Made by a program: the position numbers and the translations under genes | Shown: in pieces, positions 9,588 through 17,496 of the stretch | How positions within the stretch are numbered: position 1 is the first letter of the stretch | Layout: each line of letters begins with the position of its first letter | Assembly (NCBI GenBank): GCA_002428995.1 | Contig: DIYJ01000004.1 | Location: forward strand, 248,001 to 312,000 | Source: Flavobacteriales bacterium UBA6057 | GTDB taxonomy: Bacteria > Bacteroidota > Bacteroidia > Flavobacteriales_G > Salibacteraceae | DNA length: 64,000 nt | Direction of reading: 5' to 3' | The notes under the pieces: model-generated | Told to the model about the DNA's origin: nothing | Databases searched by the model: none | What the model saw: the letters and a program-made list of their open reading frames with translations, nothing else

Positions 9588-10612
9588 TGAAGCATATTGT
9601 ACTTACAGCGGTGATTGGGCTGTTGATGTTCAGCTGCCAACGCACGGACCTCGGAAATCTGGAAGAGACCTTGTACGTCCGCAACAACGGTGCTGACATG
9701 CCTGCTTATGTGAGGGGTAATGGAAGTTCCAATACCTTCATTCTGATGGTGCACGGAGGACCGGGTGGAAATGGTTTGGAATACAGGGCGGGAACCTATG
9801 CTGAACAGCTGGAGGAGCAATATGCCATGGTATATTGGGACCAGCGCGGACAAGGAATGTCGCAGGGTAAATACGCAGACACGGAGGTCACCGTAGCTCA
9901 GATGGCGGATGATTTGCGAGCCCTGATCGGAGTGGTGAAGGCACACTATGGGGAAGACATTCGAATCTTTGTGTTGGGGCATAGCTGGGGCGGTATGCTG
10001 ACCGCCAAGTTCATGGTAACGGGAAACAATCAAAACCTGATCGATGGTTGGATTGAGTCCAATGGCGCGCACGACATTCCCAAACTCAATCGTGCTGCGA
10101 TCAAGCTCTTTCTTGAAGTAGGTCAGTCGCAGGTGGATGCGGGCAACAGCGTTGCTGATTGGCAGGCGATTTTGACCTGGGCGGAAGCCATTGACACCAA
10201 CAACATCTCTACGGAAGAAGGAGGAGAAATCAACGAAAAGGGCTTCGAAGCAGAAAAGCTCTTGACCGATGATGGAGTAATCCTGGAAGGGGAGGGCGGT
10301 GCCTTCTCTTTGTTGGGGCCTACCAATCCGCTCACTTCATTTCTATCCGGGAATTACACGTCTCAAACCATTGAAGCTGAAGTGGAGAGCACTTCGCTCA
10401 CAGCCGAGCTTTCAGTCATCACTGTTCCATGCCTCTTCCTCTGGGGGCAGTATGACTTTGTTGTCCCACCACGACTCGGGATTGATGCATTCGAACAGGT
10501 TCAAGCTCAGGATAAGGAGCTCATCATCTTCGAGCGCAGCGGTCATTCCCCGATGGACAATGAGCCGGATGCCTACGTGAGCGCTATCGAAGCGTTCATT
10601 GGAAGGAACTGA
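9584..10612 (+). CDS. Alpha/beta-hydrolase lipoprotein, proline iminopeptidase-like
   Basis: This 342-residue protein starts with a lipoprotein-type signal (MMKHIVLTAVIGLLMFSC, candidate lipidated Cys18), so it probably sits in the envelope. The fold is clear from HGGPGG at 57-62 (oxyanion loop), WDQRG at 85-89 and the nucleophile elbow GHSWGG at 132-137 (Ser134). The likely acid is Asp291 in GQYDFVV and the likely base is His321 in SGHSP, completing a catalytic triad. HGGPGG plus WDQRG is typical of the proline iminopeptidase (S33) group, although many members are esterases or other hydrolases, so the substrate is unknown. A second ATG directly follows the first. The gene overlaps the upstream small envelope gene by four bases, which suggests a shared role. 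Confidence 0.88.
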   Translation: MMKHIVLTAVIGLLMFSCQRTDLGNLEETLYVRNNGADMPAYVRGNGSSNTFILMVHGGPGGNGLEYRAGTYAEQLEEQYAMVYWDQRGQGMSQGKYADTEVTVAQMADDLRALIGVVKAHYGEDIRIFVLGHSWGGMLTAKFMVTGNNQNLIDGWIESNGAHDIPKLNRAAIKLFLEVGQSQVDAGNSVADWQAILTWAEAIDTNNISTEEGGEINEKGFEAEKLLTDDGVILEGEGGAFSLLGPTNPLTSFLSGNYTSQTIEAEVESTSLTAELSVITVPCLFLWGQYDFVVPPRLGIDAFEQVQAQDKELIIFERSGHSPMDNEPDAYVSAIEAFIGRN

Positions 10613-10650
10613 TTACTGGCGATACCTGCCTCTTAATTTTTAAGGTGCAT

Positions 10651-10680
10651 TTGGCTCTTTCGAAAATGCATCTACATTTG
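10651..10680 (+). promoter_or_regulatory. Promoter of the TetR regulator
   Basis: TTG at 10651-10653, a spacer of exactly 19 bases, then TACATTTG at 10673-10680 gives a full match to the Bacteroidota consensus TTG-N19-TAnnTTTG. Transcription would begin around 10687, inside the adjacent operator-like site and only about 14 bases before the TTG start codon. Confidence 0.65.
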
Positions 10681-10698
10681 TAAGTGATTACTCACTAC
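10680..10698 (+). promoter_or_regulatory. Operator-like site 1 (TetR autoregulation candidate)
   Basis: The sequence GTAAGTGATTACTCACTAC contains perfect five-base arms AGTGA/TCACT around TTAC. It begins at the last base of the -7 box and covers the expected transcription start. Its first eleven bases, GTAAGTGATTA, recur exactly at 11238-11248 ahead of the next gene. Position and repetition point to binding by the TetR protein encoded immediately downstream; this is inferred. Confidence 0.5.
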
Positions 10699-10700
10699 AG

Positions 10701-11222
10701 TTGACAGAAAAACAAGAACGAATATTACACTCGGCACTTCGCCTGTTCGCAACGGAAGGATACGCTTCTACTTCCACCAGCAAAGTAGCCAAGACAGCAG
10801 GAGTTTCTGAAGGATTGATCTTTCGCCATTTTGGGAACAAGGAAGGTTTGTTGAATGCAATCATGGATCAAAGCAAGGAGGCGGCACGGCAAATGGTAGC
10901 AGAGATTATCCTTACTCCAGAGCCTAAGGAATTGCTTCGCAAGCTCCTGGAAATGCCCTTTAACATTGGAAAAGAGCACTATGAGATGTGGCGTCTGGTG
11001 TATGCGCTTAAGTGGCAGACCGATCAATACGATACGTCCACACAAGAGCCTCTGAAAGTAGCATTGATCAATGCCTTTCAGAAGCTGGGATATGCCGATC
11101 CAGATGCCGAAACAGAATTGGTCTTGATGTTCATGGATGGAGCAGCAACCGCATTGCTGCTTCATGAACCTGATCGTAAAATGGAAATCTTGTCTGCACT
11201 GAAAGAAAAGTATAAGCTCTAA
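10701..11222 (+). CDS. TetR/AcrR-family transcriptional regulator
   Basis: The product is 173 residues. The N-terminal part reads TEKQERILHSALRLFATEGY, followed by a helix-turn-helix (STSKVAKTAGVSEGLIFRHF, residues about 25-45) and NKEGLL, the standard TetR DNA-binding domain. The rest is a helical ligand-binding domain without a recognisable subfamily. The start must be TTG at 10701, because the next in-frame ATG lies behind the HTH and no ATG or GTG is available upstream in frame. A canonical promoter and a palindromic site lie directly upstream, and a related palindrome lies before the next gene. The protein therefore probably represses both itself and the reductase/membrane-protein pair. 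The inducer is unknown. Confidence 0.88.
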   Translation: MTEKQERILHSALRLFATEGYASTSTSKVAKTAGVSEGLIFRHFGNKEGLLNAIMDQSKEAARQMVAEIILTPEPKELLRKLLEMPFNIGKEHYEMWRLVYALKWQTDQYDTSTQEPLKVALINAFQKLGYADPDAETELVLMFMDGAATALLLHEPDRKMEILSALKEKYKL

Positions 11223-11237
11223 AATTTGACTGAAATA

Positions 11238-11257
11238 GTAAGTGATTAATTACATAC
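11238..11257 (+). promoter_or_regulatory. Operator-like site 2 ahead of the reductase gene
   Basis: GTAAGTGATTAATTACATAC is a 20-base near-palindrome: 16 of 20 positions equal its reverse complement, the exceptions being two base pairs. It shares GTAAGTGATTA with site 1 at 10680. It lies between the TetR stop codon and the reductase ATG (11276). An imperfect -7-like AAAATTTG lies at 11221-11228. TetR binding is inferred. Confidence 0.5.
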
Positions 11258-11275
11258 TCATAAACTGAAATACAC

Positions 11276-12343
11276 ATGAAAACAATAGATCGAACAAAAC
11301 CCGTAATGGTGACCGGAGCTACAGGATACGTGGCAGGATGGCTTGTCAAAAAGTTATTGGATGAAGGTTTGACGGTGCATGCCGCTGTGCGCAATCCTGA
11401 CAAGACCGAGAAGCTTGAACACCTGAACAAACTAGCTGCGGAGTCCAAAGGCTCTATTCGATACTTCAAGGCTGATCTTTTGAAGCCAGGCTCTTATGCA
11501 GAGGCCATGGAAGGATGTGAGCTTGTGTTTCATACCGCATCTCCCTTTACTTCAGAGATCAAAGATCCTCAGAAGGAATTAATCGAACCTGCGGTTCAGG
11601 GAACGCGGAATGTTTTGGAGCAGGCCAATAAAACGGCCTCGGTAAAGCGTGTGGTGTTGACCAGCAGTTGTGCGGCCATCTATACCGATGCCTCAGAGGT
11701 CGCTCAAACTCCTAAAAAGATTTTGACAGAAGACATCTGGAACACGACCGCTTCACTTAGCTATCAACCTTATTCGTATTCAAAGACATTGGCTGAAAAG
11801 GAAGGTTGGAAGATTGCAGAAACTCAAAAGCAGTGGGATCTGGTAGTGGTGAATCCAAGTTTCGTCATGGGGCCAGCCCTCAATGCCAATGTAGCTACGT
11901 CTGAGAGCATCAACATCTTAAAGCAGCTCGGAGATGGAACCATGAAGATGGGAGCACCGAACCTTGGTGTTGGTGTGGTAGATGTTCGGGATTTAGCCAT
12001 CGCTCATTTCAATGCTGGCTTCAAGCCAGAAGCGGAAGGTAGACACATCATCAGCGGGCACAACAGCAGTTTCCTGGAAATGGCCCAGCTGCTTCACGGC
12101 AAGTTTGGAGATCGTTATCCGCTGCCCAATAAGCCCATCGCCAAATGGCTGCTCATGCTCGTGGGGCCGATGGCGAATAAGGCGTTTTCACGCGCATTTA
12201 TCCGCAATAATGTGAATCACGAATGGAAGGCCGACAACTCGAAGAGCATTCAAAAATTGGGAGTCACTTATCGCAAGTTGGAAGAGACCATGACCGACTC
12301 ATTCCAGGCACTGATCGATAAGGGAGTATTGCCAGCTAAATAA
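11276..12343 (+). CDS. NAD(P)-dependent epimerase/dehydratase-family reductase (dihydroflavonol 4-reductase-like)
   Basis: This 355-residue protein is an extended short-chain dehydrogenase. The Rossmann dinucleotide motif is at residues 14-20 (GATGYVA), followed by AAVRNPDK, where basic residues could favour NADPH. The catalytic pair is Tyr166 and Lys170 (YSYSK), with the usual TSS motif upstream (VVLTSSCAAIY). The pattern matches the DFR-like aldehyde/ketone reductases that reduce carbonyl compounds in the cytoplasm. Substrate cannot be read from sequence. It lies 53 bases after the TetR gene behind a shared operator-like palindrome, and 11 bases before a small membrane protein. A TetR-controlled response to reactive carbonyls or other toxic compounds is a reasonable but unproven guess. 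Confidence 0.87.
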   Translation: MKTIDRTKPVMVTGATGYVAGWLVKKLLDEGLTVHAAVRNPDKTEKLEHLNKLAAESKGSIRYFKADLLKPGSYAEAMEGCELVFHTASPFTSEIKDPQKELIEPAVQGTRNVLEQANKTASVKRVVLTSSCAAIYTDASEVAQTPKKILTEDIWNTTASLSYQPYSYSKTLAEKEGWKIAETQKQWDLVVVNPSFVMGPALNANVATSESINILKQLGDGTMKMGAPNLGVGVVDVRDLAIAHFNAGFKPEAEGRHIISGHNSSFLEMAQLLHGKFGDRYPLPNKPIAKWLLMLVGPMANKAFSRAFIRNNVNHEWKADNSKSIQKLGVTYRKLEETMTDSFQALIDKGVLPAK

Positions 12344-12354
12344 ACCGAACAGCG

Positions 12355-12849
12355 ATGGAACTCTTAAAGCAAACAGCTCAGTGGGCTCAGGGAGATGCAC
12401 TGCATGGCAAGATCATGCTAGGTGTTGGTATTCTTACCCTGATCGCGATTGTCTTTATTCTTCGCAACGACCATGCAATCCTGAAGGGAACGGTCATACC
12501 ACTTTCGCTTATTACGCTTCTCGGGATTGGCTATGGTGGCTTTTTATCATTTAGCAGACCGGGGCATGCAAAAAAGGTAGCTGAGCTCTATGAATCGAAT
12601 CCTCAACAAGCTGTTGCGGCTGAATTGGAAAAAGCTCAGCGAGATGCCAAAGCTTACACCACCATCAAGAAGGTATGGCCTGTGCTGATCGCGCTGGCAG
12701 CATTGATGTTCTACTTTGTTTCGAAAGACTACTTCAAGGGCTTGTCGATCGGATTGGTCGCTACCTTTTTATACGGGATGATCCTCGATACCATTTTACA
12801 CCATAACCTGCAGCCCTACTTGGAGGCACTCCAGCGCTGGAAAGGCTAG
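12355..12849 (+). CDS. Small membrane protein of unknown function, four predicted helices
   Basis: The product has 164 residues with four hydrophobic segments at about 19-36, 46-66, 107-122 and 129-147. A charged, probably helical cytoplasmic or periplasmic segment (HAKKVAELYESNPQQAVAAELEKAQRDAK) separates the second and third. No signal peptide, catalytic motif or named family is recognised. It starts 11 bases after the reductase stop codon in the same direction, so it is almost certainly in the same transcription unit and under the same TetR-type control. Confidence 0.75.
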   Translation: MELLKQTAQWAQGDALHGKIMLGVGILTLIAIVFILRNDHAILKGTVIPLSLITLLGIGYGGFLSFSRPGHAKKVAELYESNPQQAVAAELEKAQRDAKAYTTIKKVWPVLIALAALMFYFVSKDYFKGLSIGLVATFLYGMILDTILHHNLQPYLEALQRWKG

Positions 12850-12895
12850 AACAAAGCCCGACAGCAACCGAGCATTTTTTTTTGCGAACCGTAGC

Positions 12896-12931
12896 AAAAA
12901 GGAAGCCCCGTTTCAACAATGAAACGGGGCT
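12896..12931 (-). terminator. Rho-independent terminator of the DUF4397 gene
   Basis: AGCCCCGTTTC (12904-12914) pairs perfectly with GAAACGGGGCT (12921-12931) around a six-base loop. Read on the minus strand, the stem is followed by TCCTTTTTGC, and it sits directly after the minus-strand stop codon at 12967. Confidence 0.85.
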
Positions 12932-12966
12932 CCACTCAAATCAGACTACTACTATCTAAGTCTTTA

Positions 12967-15336
12967 TTACTTCACCAACTGCACCTTCTGGTGTGATACG
13001 GCACCATTGTTTGCTGTGAATTGAAGCATGTAAGTTCCTGGAGCGAGATCTCTGAGGTCCAATTGTGTATTGGTAGACTCAATGCGATCTGTCATAACCA
13101 TGCGGCCGTCCATGGAAATCAATTCCACAATTCCGGTAGCACTTTCCATCTCAATGGTCAGCAAACCATCTGTTACTGGATTAGGATAGATGCGAGTGTT
13201 TCCGGCATCCAATTCAGATACGCTCAATGTCTGGCTTGGTAATTCAACCAGTGGTCCGCCTGCTGCAGTTGCCGCCCAAAGTCCGAAGGCAGGTCCGTCA
13301 GAGTTTACTGATGGATCGAGGAATCCTGAAGCTACCACTACGAGGGCCGCTCCGTCAAGGCTGAGATCAGCCAATGGGGCGCTGAATCTGGCCACAGTAG
13401 TTTCTCCGGTTTCGTCTGCAATGTCCAGCACATAATCTGCGGTTCCTAGTTCAAGATATCCTGCGAAGTCTCCATAAGAAGCATCGTCAACGATGGTTCC
13501 GGCACCCACGCCTGTCTCAATCACATCTACGGTTGGCGCATCTGTTGATCCGTGGAAAACCAGTACATCAGTGTTTGACATCATGGTAGCTTCTTCTCGA
13601 CCCATGTCAAATACGTCAAGGCTGAAAGGAGTAGCTGGAGAATATCCTGTCATGCTCACAATACCATTTGCGATGGCCACGTAGGTCTCATCTATAGCAA
13701 GTGTAACAGGCACAGTTGCCACGGCTTCCGCAGAACTAGAACTGTTGCCGGGAGCAACTGCGATTTCCAGATCTACTCTGGCAGGTGCATCGATGAACGC
13801 GCTGGCGGTGCGGAAAGCAAAATCATCAATCAAGAGACCATCGTTTACATAGATATCTACCGTTGAAGCAGCGGCATCCGCAGAGTTGTGGATTACCTGA
13901 AGGCGTGCTGTTGCCAATGGAAGTTCTACCAGCGCTCCTCCGGTAGGAAGCGCAGCGTAGAGCCCGAAGCCTGGTCCATCGCTGTTCACAGAAGGATCAA
14001 GGAATCCAGAGGCCACAACGGTGAGTGCTACACCATCCAGGTTCAGAGAGGCGAGAGGAGCTTTGAAAGAGGCAACGATATTGCCTGCCTGATCTTCCAC
14101 ATCGAGGATGTAGTCATCAGTTCCCAATTCAAGATATCCGGCAAAATCACCGTACGAAGCATCGTCTACAATGACTCCGGCACCTACTCCAGATTCAACA
14201 ACATCTACGGTGGGTGCATCTGTAGATCCGTGGAAAACAAGAACATCGGTGTTAGACATCATGCTCGCTTCTTCGCGGCCCATGTCGAATACATCAAGGC
14301 TGAAAGCTGGTGCAGGAGAGTATCCTGTCATGCTCTCAATACCATTGGCAATCGCCACGTAAGTATCGCGTGCATCCAGCACAACTGGCACCGTTGCGAA
14401 AGCTTGATTAGCACCGGTGCTATTTCCTGGCGCAACAGCTATTTCTATATCCACATTTGCTGGGACATCAATAAATTCAGTCGCGGTGCGGAAGTCGAAA
14501 TCATCGATCAGCAAGCCTCCGTTGGCATACACGTCAACTGTAGATGCAGCGTCATCCGCTGAATTGTGAATTACCTGCAGGCGTGCAACGGCCATTGGAA
14601 GAGGAACAAGGGCGCCACCTGTTGGCAATGCTGCGAAGAGGCCAAAAGCCTCACCATTGCTGTTTACAGAGGGATCAAGAAATCCTGAGGCTACTACTGT
14701 AATGGCTTCTCCGTCCAGATTAAGGCCAGCGAGTGGAGCTTCATAGGATGCAACCACGTTTCCGTTTTGGTCAGCGACATCAAGAACGTAATCATTAGTT
14801 CCAAGCTCGAGGTATCCTGCAAATTGATTGTATACAAGGTTATTTACCAACTGCGTATTTGCTACCTCGGATTCGTTCACATCTACCATGGGAGCATCGG
14901 TAGCACCATGCAGTACCAACACATCCGTGTTGCTCATCATGTTTGCAATTTCTCTTGCCCCGGCATAGGCAGTAAGTCCAAACGGAGTAGCTGGAGAATA
15001 TCCTGAAGTGCTTACGATGCCTTGCGCGGCAACAACATAGGTTTCCCCGCTTACGAGGTTGTAGATGAAGTTAGCAAGTGTATCGTCTACAGATGTGCTG
15101 TTCCCAGGTGCGATGCCGATGTTCAGATCTACTGTTGCTGGTACAGTTCTAAACTCAGTAGCTGTTCGGAAGTCAAAGTCATCCTCGAACATTACACCGT
15201 TCACATAGATGTCTACTGTGGATGCGCTGGTGTCAGCTGCATTGTGAATTACCTGGAGTCTGGCAGTTTGCGCAGCACTTGTGAGGGTGGCCAGGGCCAT
15301 CCCGAAAAGTAAAAGTGTCCTTTTCATGGTTGTCAT
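12967..15336 (-). CDS. Triple DUF4397-domain protein with T9SS type A sorting domain
   Basis: The start is set at ATG 15336 (MTTMKRTLLL...) or ATG 15327. The longer frame to 15513 is rejected because it would run into the divergent sigma factor gene. The signal peptide ends around TSAAQ. The protein (789 residues) consists of three DUF4397 units of about 225 residues, each opening with ARLQVIHN(A/S)AD..STVD(I/V)Y. They start near residues 23, 249 and 475. Units 2 and 3 are closest (shared NTDVLVFHGSTDAPTVDV and VDDASYGDFAGYLELGT). The last 75 or so residues are a Por secretion tail (RIYPNPVTDGLLTIEM...QKVQLVK). DUF4397 domains are extracellular beta domains of unknown role. The protein should be exported by T9SS and anchored or released at the cell surface. 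Confidence 0.9.
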   Translation of the reverse strand: MTTMKRTLLLFGMALATLTSAAQTARLQVIHNAADTSASTVDIYVNGVMFEDDFDFRTATEFRTVPATVDLNIGIAPGNSTSVDDTLANFIYNLVSGETYVVAAQGIVSTSGYSPATPFGLTAYAGAREIANMMSNTDVLVLHGATDAPMVDVNESEVANTQLVNNLVYNQFAGYLELGTNDYVLDVADQNGNVVASYEAPLAGLNLDGEAITVVASGFLDPSVNSNGEAFGLFAALPTGGALVPLPMAVARLQVIHNSADDAASTVDVYANGGLLIDDFDFRTATEFIDVPANVDIEIAVAPGNSTGANQAFATVPVVLDARDTYVAIANGIESMTGYSPAPAFSLDVFDMGREEASMMSNTDVLVFHGSTDAPTVDVVESGVGAGVIVDDASYGDFAGYLELGTDDYILDVEDQAGNIVASFKAPLASLNLDGVALTVVASGFLDPSVNSDGPGFGLYAALPTGGALVELPLATARLQVIHNSADAAASTVDIYVNDGLLIDDFAFRTASAFIDAPARVDLEIAVAPGNSSSSAEAVATVPVTLAIDETYVAIANGIVSMTGYSPATPFSLDVFDMGREEATMMSNTDVLVFHGSTDAPTVDVIETGVGAGTIVDDASYGDFAGYLELGTADYVLDIADETGETTVARFSAPLADLSLDGAALVVVASGFLDPSVNSDGPAFGLWAATAAGGPLVELPSQTLSVSELDAGNTRIYPNPVTDGLLTIEMESATGIVELISMDGRMVMTDRIESTNTQLDLRDLAPGTYMLQFTANNGAVSHQKVQLVK

Positions 15337-15450
15337 TTGTTTTGATTTGCCCCCCAGACACGGCTGCTTCACCAAACGCTTCTTCTTGTTTAATTTTTTT
15401 TCGAAAAGATTAAACAGCGTTCTTTGGAACACTGCGCTCGAAGCTGTTGA

Positions 15451-16044
15451 ATGAACTTTTTTGTTCAACGCAGGTTCCTCTATGCAACACCACCACAGTT
15501 GACCACCGAACAACTCATCAAAGGATTAAAACGGGGAAAGCGGAATGCTCTGAATTTTCTTTATCAGGAGTATTCCGGTTTATTCTTCACTATAGCGTCT
15601 CGCTATGCGCGCTCGAGTCAGGAGGCAGAGGATTTCACCCAGGAAGCCTTCCTGAAAATCTTTTCTAACGTAAGAGACTTTAAGGGAAATGGATCTTTTG
15701 AAGGTTGGATGAAGCGTATTGTAGTAAATACGTGTCTAAATGGAATCAGAGGTCAAAATGTATTTAACGAAACGCAGGAGTTGGAGGTAGAGGTGCACGA
15801 ATCTGCTTACAAGCAGGAGGCAGAGGCATTAGAAAGCATGGGAGCTGATCAGGTCATGAAATGCATTGAGCAGTTGCCCATTGGTTTTCGTACGGTGTTT
15901 AATCTTGTGGTCATAGAAGGTTACAGCCACAAAGAGGTGGCTGCTGAATTGAATATTACAGAGAGTGCTTCCAGGAGCCAGCTCACCAAGGCAAGAATGA
16001 AGTTGAAAACCGCCATCGAGGCTTTGAACACGTTGGTATTATGA
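15451..16044 (+). CDS. ECF-type RNA polymerase sigma factor
   Basis: This 197-residue sigma-70 family protein has region 2 at about 32-100 (NALNFLYQEYSGLFF..., QEAEDFTQEAFLKIF, WMKRIVVNTCLN) and region 4 at about 129-192 (CIEQLPIGFRTVFNL, GYSHKEVAAELNI, SRSQLTKARMKLK). Regions 1.1 and 3 are absent, as expected for an extracytoplasmic-function factor. The stop codon overlaps the ATG of the next gene by four bases (16041-16044), the usual arrangement with a cognate anti-sigma factor. It is divergent from the DUF4397 cargo gene. The 114-base region between them must hold both promoters, but no confident box was seen. The regulon is unknown. Confidence 0.92.
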   Translation: MNFFVQRRFLYATPPQLTTEQLIKGLKRGKRNALNFLYQEYSGLFFTIASRYARSSQEAEDFTQEAFLKIFSNVRDFKGNGSFEGWMKRIVVNTCLNGIRGQNVFNETQELEVEVHESAYKQEAEALESMGADQVMKCIEQLPIGFRTVFNLVVIEGYSHKEVAAELNITESASRSQLTKARMKLKTAIEALNTLVL

Positions 16045-17465
16045 GTGAGAAGGATCAAAATAGCTTTGACGACCTTCTCAGGAGTAAGGTAGATGGTGTG
16101 AAGCTTGCACCTTCGAACGATCTGTTCGCGAAGGTTGAGGCGGATTACAATCGAGTTCACGGCCGCAGAAAAGCAGCGATTTGGTGGTCAGGAGGCATCG
16201 CTGCCGTTTTGGCTTTGGCAGCTCTGTTCATATTCCTGAATCCATTTGCAACATCATCTGAGTCCTCAGCCAATGCTGATGCACCTGCGGAAGTTCAAGA
16301 TGCAGTTGTGAAGGAGGCTCCGGCTTCCACAGAGACATTCGAGGCCACTGAGAATCCCGTGATTCCAGAAGAAGCTCCATCCAACAATAAGCTTGAAGAA
16401 ACACTGAGTTCAGGAGAGTTGAACGCAGTGGGGGATGTTGCAGCTTCTGAATCTGACGCGCCCGCGAAGCCCGATGCAATTGAGCAGAACGAATTGACTG
16501 AGAGTACTCGCGCAGAGGAAGCCACCAACCAGGGCGAAGATCCGGTGAGAGGTATCACAGAGGTGATTCCTCCACAAAATACACCTCCGACCATTGGTTC
16601 AGTGGCGACTGCCGGATCACCAGAGAAGCCAACATTGTCCAGCGCAAATGGAGACGAGCCAGACAGTGATTTCCAAACTGAGTTACCTCCTGTGGTAACA
16701 GAGCCTATCGTGACTCGTACCTCCCAGAAGTCTTTGAATCGAATGGTAAGCTTGGCTATTGATGAAGCAGAACCAACACGCACCCTGGTTGTCCGAGAAC
16801 CCGTTGACGTTGTACAATCGAATCCAATCCCTGAGAATTTCGAAGTCACTTGTCCAAAGCTTATCGTAGGTTTTACGGGAGGTGCAGGATTTAGCTATCG
16901 AACGCTGAAGAGTGATGTTCATCATCAATTGGTAGATCATAAGAATAGCAGTGAGCATGGCACTGTGAGCACCTCAGCGGGCGTAAATATGGTCTACACC
17001 TTCCTTGGAAATTCAGGTATCAAAACAGGCCTGACTTATCTGAGAGTAGGGGAGCGCTATCATTTCGCCAATGATCATGCGGAGCATCAAACCACGAATA
17101 CTTACGATTACTTCAACCTGGATTTGAAGTTTAATCAAACGCTGCTATGTCGCTCCAAATGGAGACTTGACCTTGCTGCAGGAACCAAGTTAAACCTGTT
17201 GAACAATGCTCAATCCTCCTGGCTCGACCCCAATTCTTTTGAAGCCACTGCTCACGACAACGAAGGGGACGGCTCTCCATTCAGAGAATACAATTTGGTA
17301 TGGTCGGCAGACATGACAGGTTATTACTTCATAGGTCAACGCCTGTTCCTGGGAATGACCATTGAAGCCGATCGCTTCCAGAACTCAGTCTATAAGAACG
17401 AGGTGGGGCTGGATCAGCGACCCTATTCCTTCCAGGGGTACCTGAACTTTGGGGTGCGGTTTTAA
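16041..17465 (+). CDS. Putative dual-membrane-spanning anti-sigma factor with C-terminal beta-barrel
   Basis: This 474-residue protein has three visible parts. Residues 1-45 are a short charged cytoplasmic segment (FDDLLRSKVDG, DLFAKVEADY) suited to holding a sigma factor. Residues about 46-66 form one membrane helix (AAIWWSGGIAAVLALAALF). Residues about 70-270 are a long low-complexity linker rich in Glu, Ala, Pro, Ser and Thr. From about 272 the sequence changes to aromatic, alternating beta strands (LIVGFTGGAGFSY, NMVYTFLGNSG, TGYYFIGQRLFLGM) ending in LNFGVRF with a terminal Phe, as in outer-membrane barrels. The layout matches the Dma-type anti-sigma factors described in Bacteroides thetaiotaomicron, which cross both membranes. 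The four-base overlap with the sigma gene supports pairing. An alternative is an ordinary membrane protein with a periplasmic beta domain. Confidence 0.75.
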   Translation: MSEKDQNSFDDLLRSKVDGVKLAPSNDLFAKVEADYNRVHGRRKAAIWWSGGIAAVLALAALFIFLNPFATSSESSANADAPAEVQDAVVKEAPASTETFEATENPVIPEEAPSNNKLEETLSSGELNAVGDVAASESDAPAKPDAIEQNELTESTRAEEATNQGEDPVRGITEVIPPQNTPPTIGSVATAGSPEKPTLSSANGDEPDSDFQTELPPVVTEPIVTRTSQKSLNRMVSLAIDEAEPTRTLVVREPVDVVQSNPIPENFEVTCPKLIVGFTGGAGFSYRTLKSDVHHQLVDHKNSSEHGTVSTSAGVNMVYTFLGNSGIKTGLTYLRVGERYHFANDHAEHQTTNTYDYFNLDLKFNQTLLCRSKWRLDLAAGTKLNLLNNAQSSWLDPNSFEATAHDNEGDGSPFREYNLVWSADMTGYYFIGQRLFLGMTIEADRFQNSVYKNEVGLDQRPYSFQGYLNFGVRF

Positions 17466-17496
17466 CAGCATAATTCATTTAGATCGAAAATCGGAA

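Noticed and set aside
13888..14562. Plus-strand open frame of 224 codons
   Set aside because: It is antisense to the second DUF4397 unit, and shorter versions recur opposite the other units, as expected for a shadow of a repeated gene.
15391..15437. TAATTTTT and the GTTC...GAAC element as promoter/operator of the sigma factor
   Set aside because: The match to TAnnTTTG is imperfect, and the inverted repeat is only four bases per arm in an AT-rich stretch, so it could be chance.
15337..15513. N-terminal extension of the DUF4397 protein upstream of 15336
   Set aside because: It would overlap the divergent sigma factor gene by 63 bases and push the signal peptide to residue 60; the ATG at 15336 or 15327 gives a normal signal peptide.
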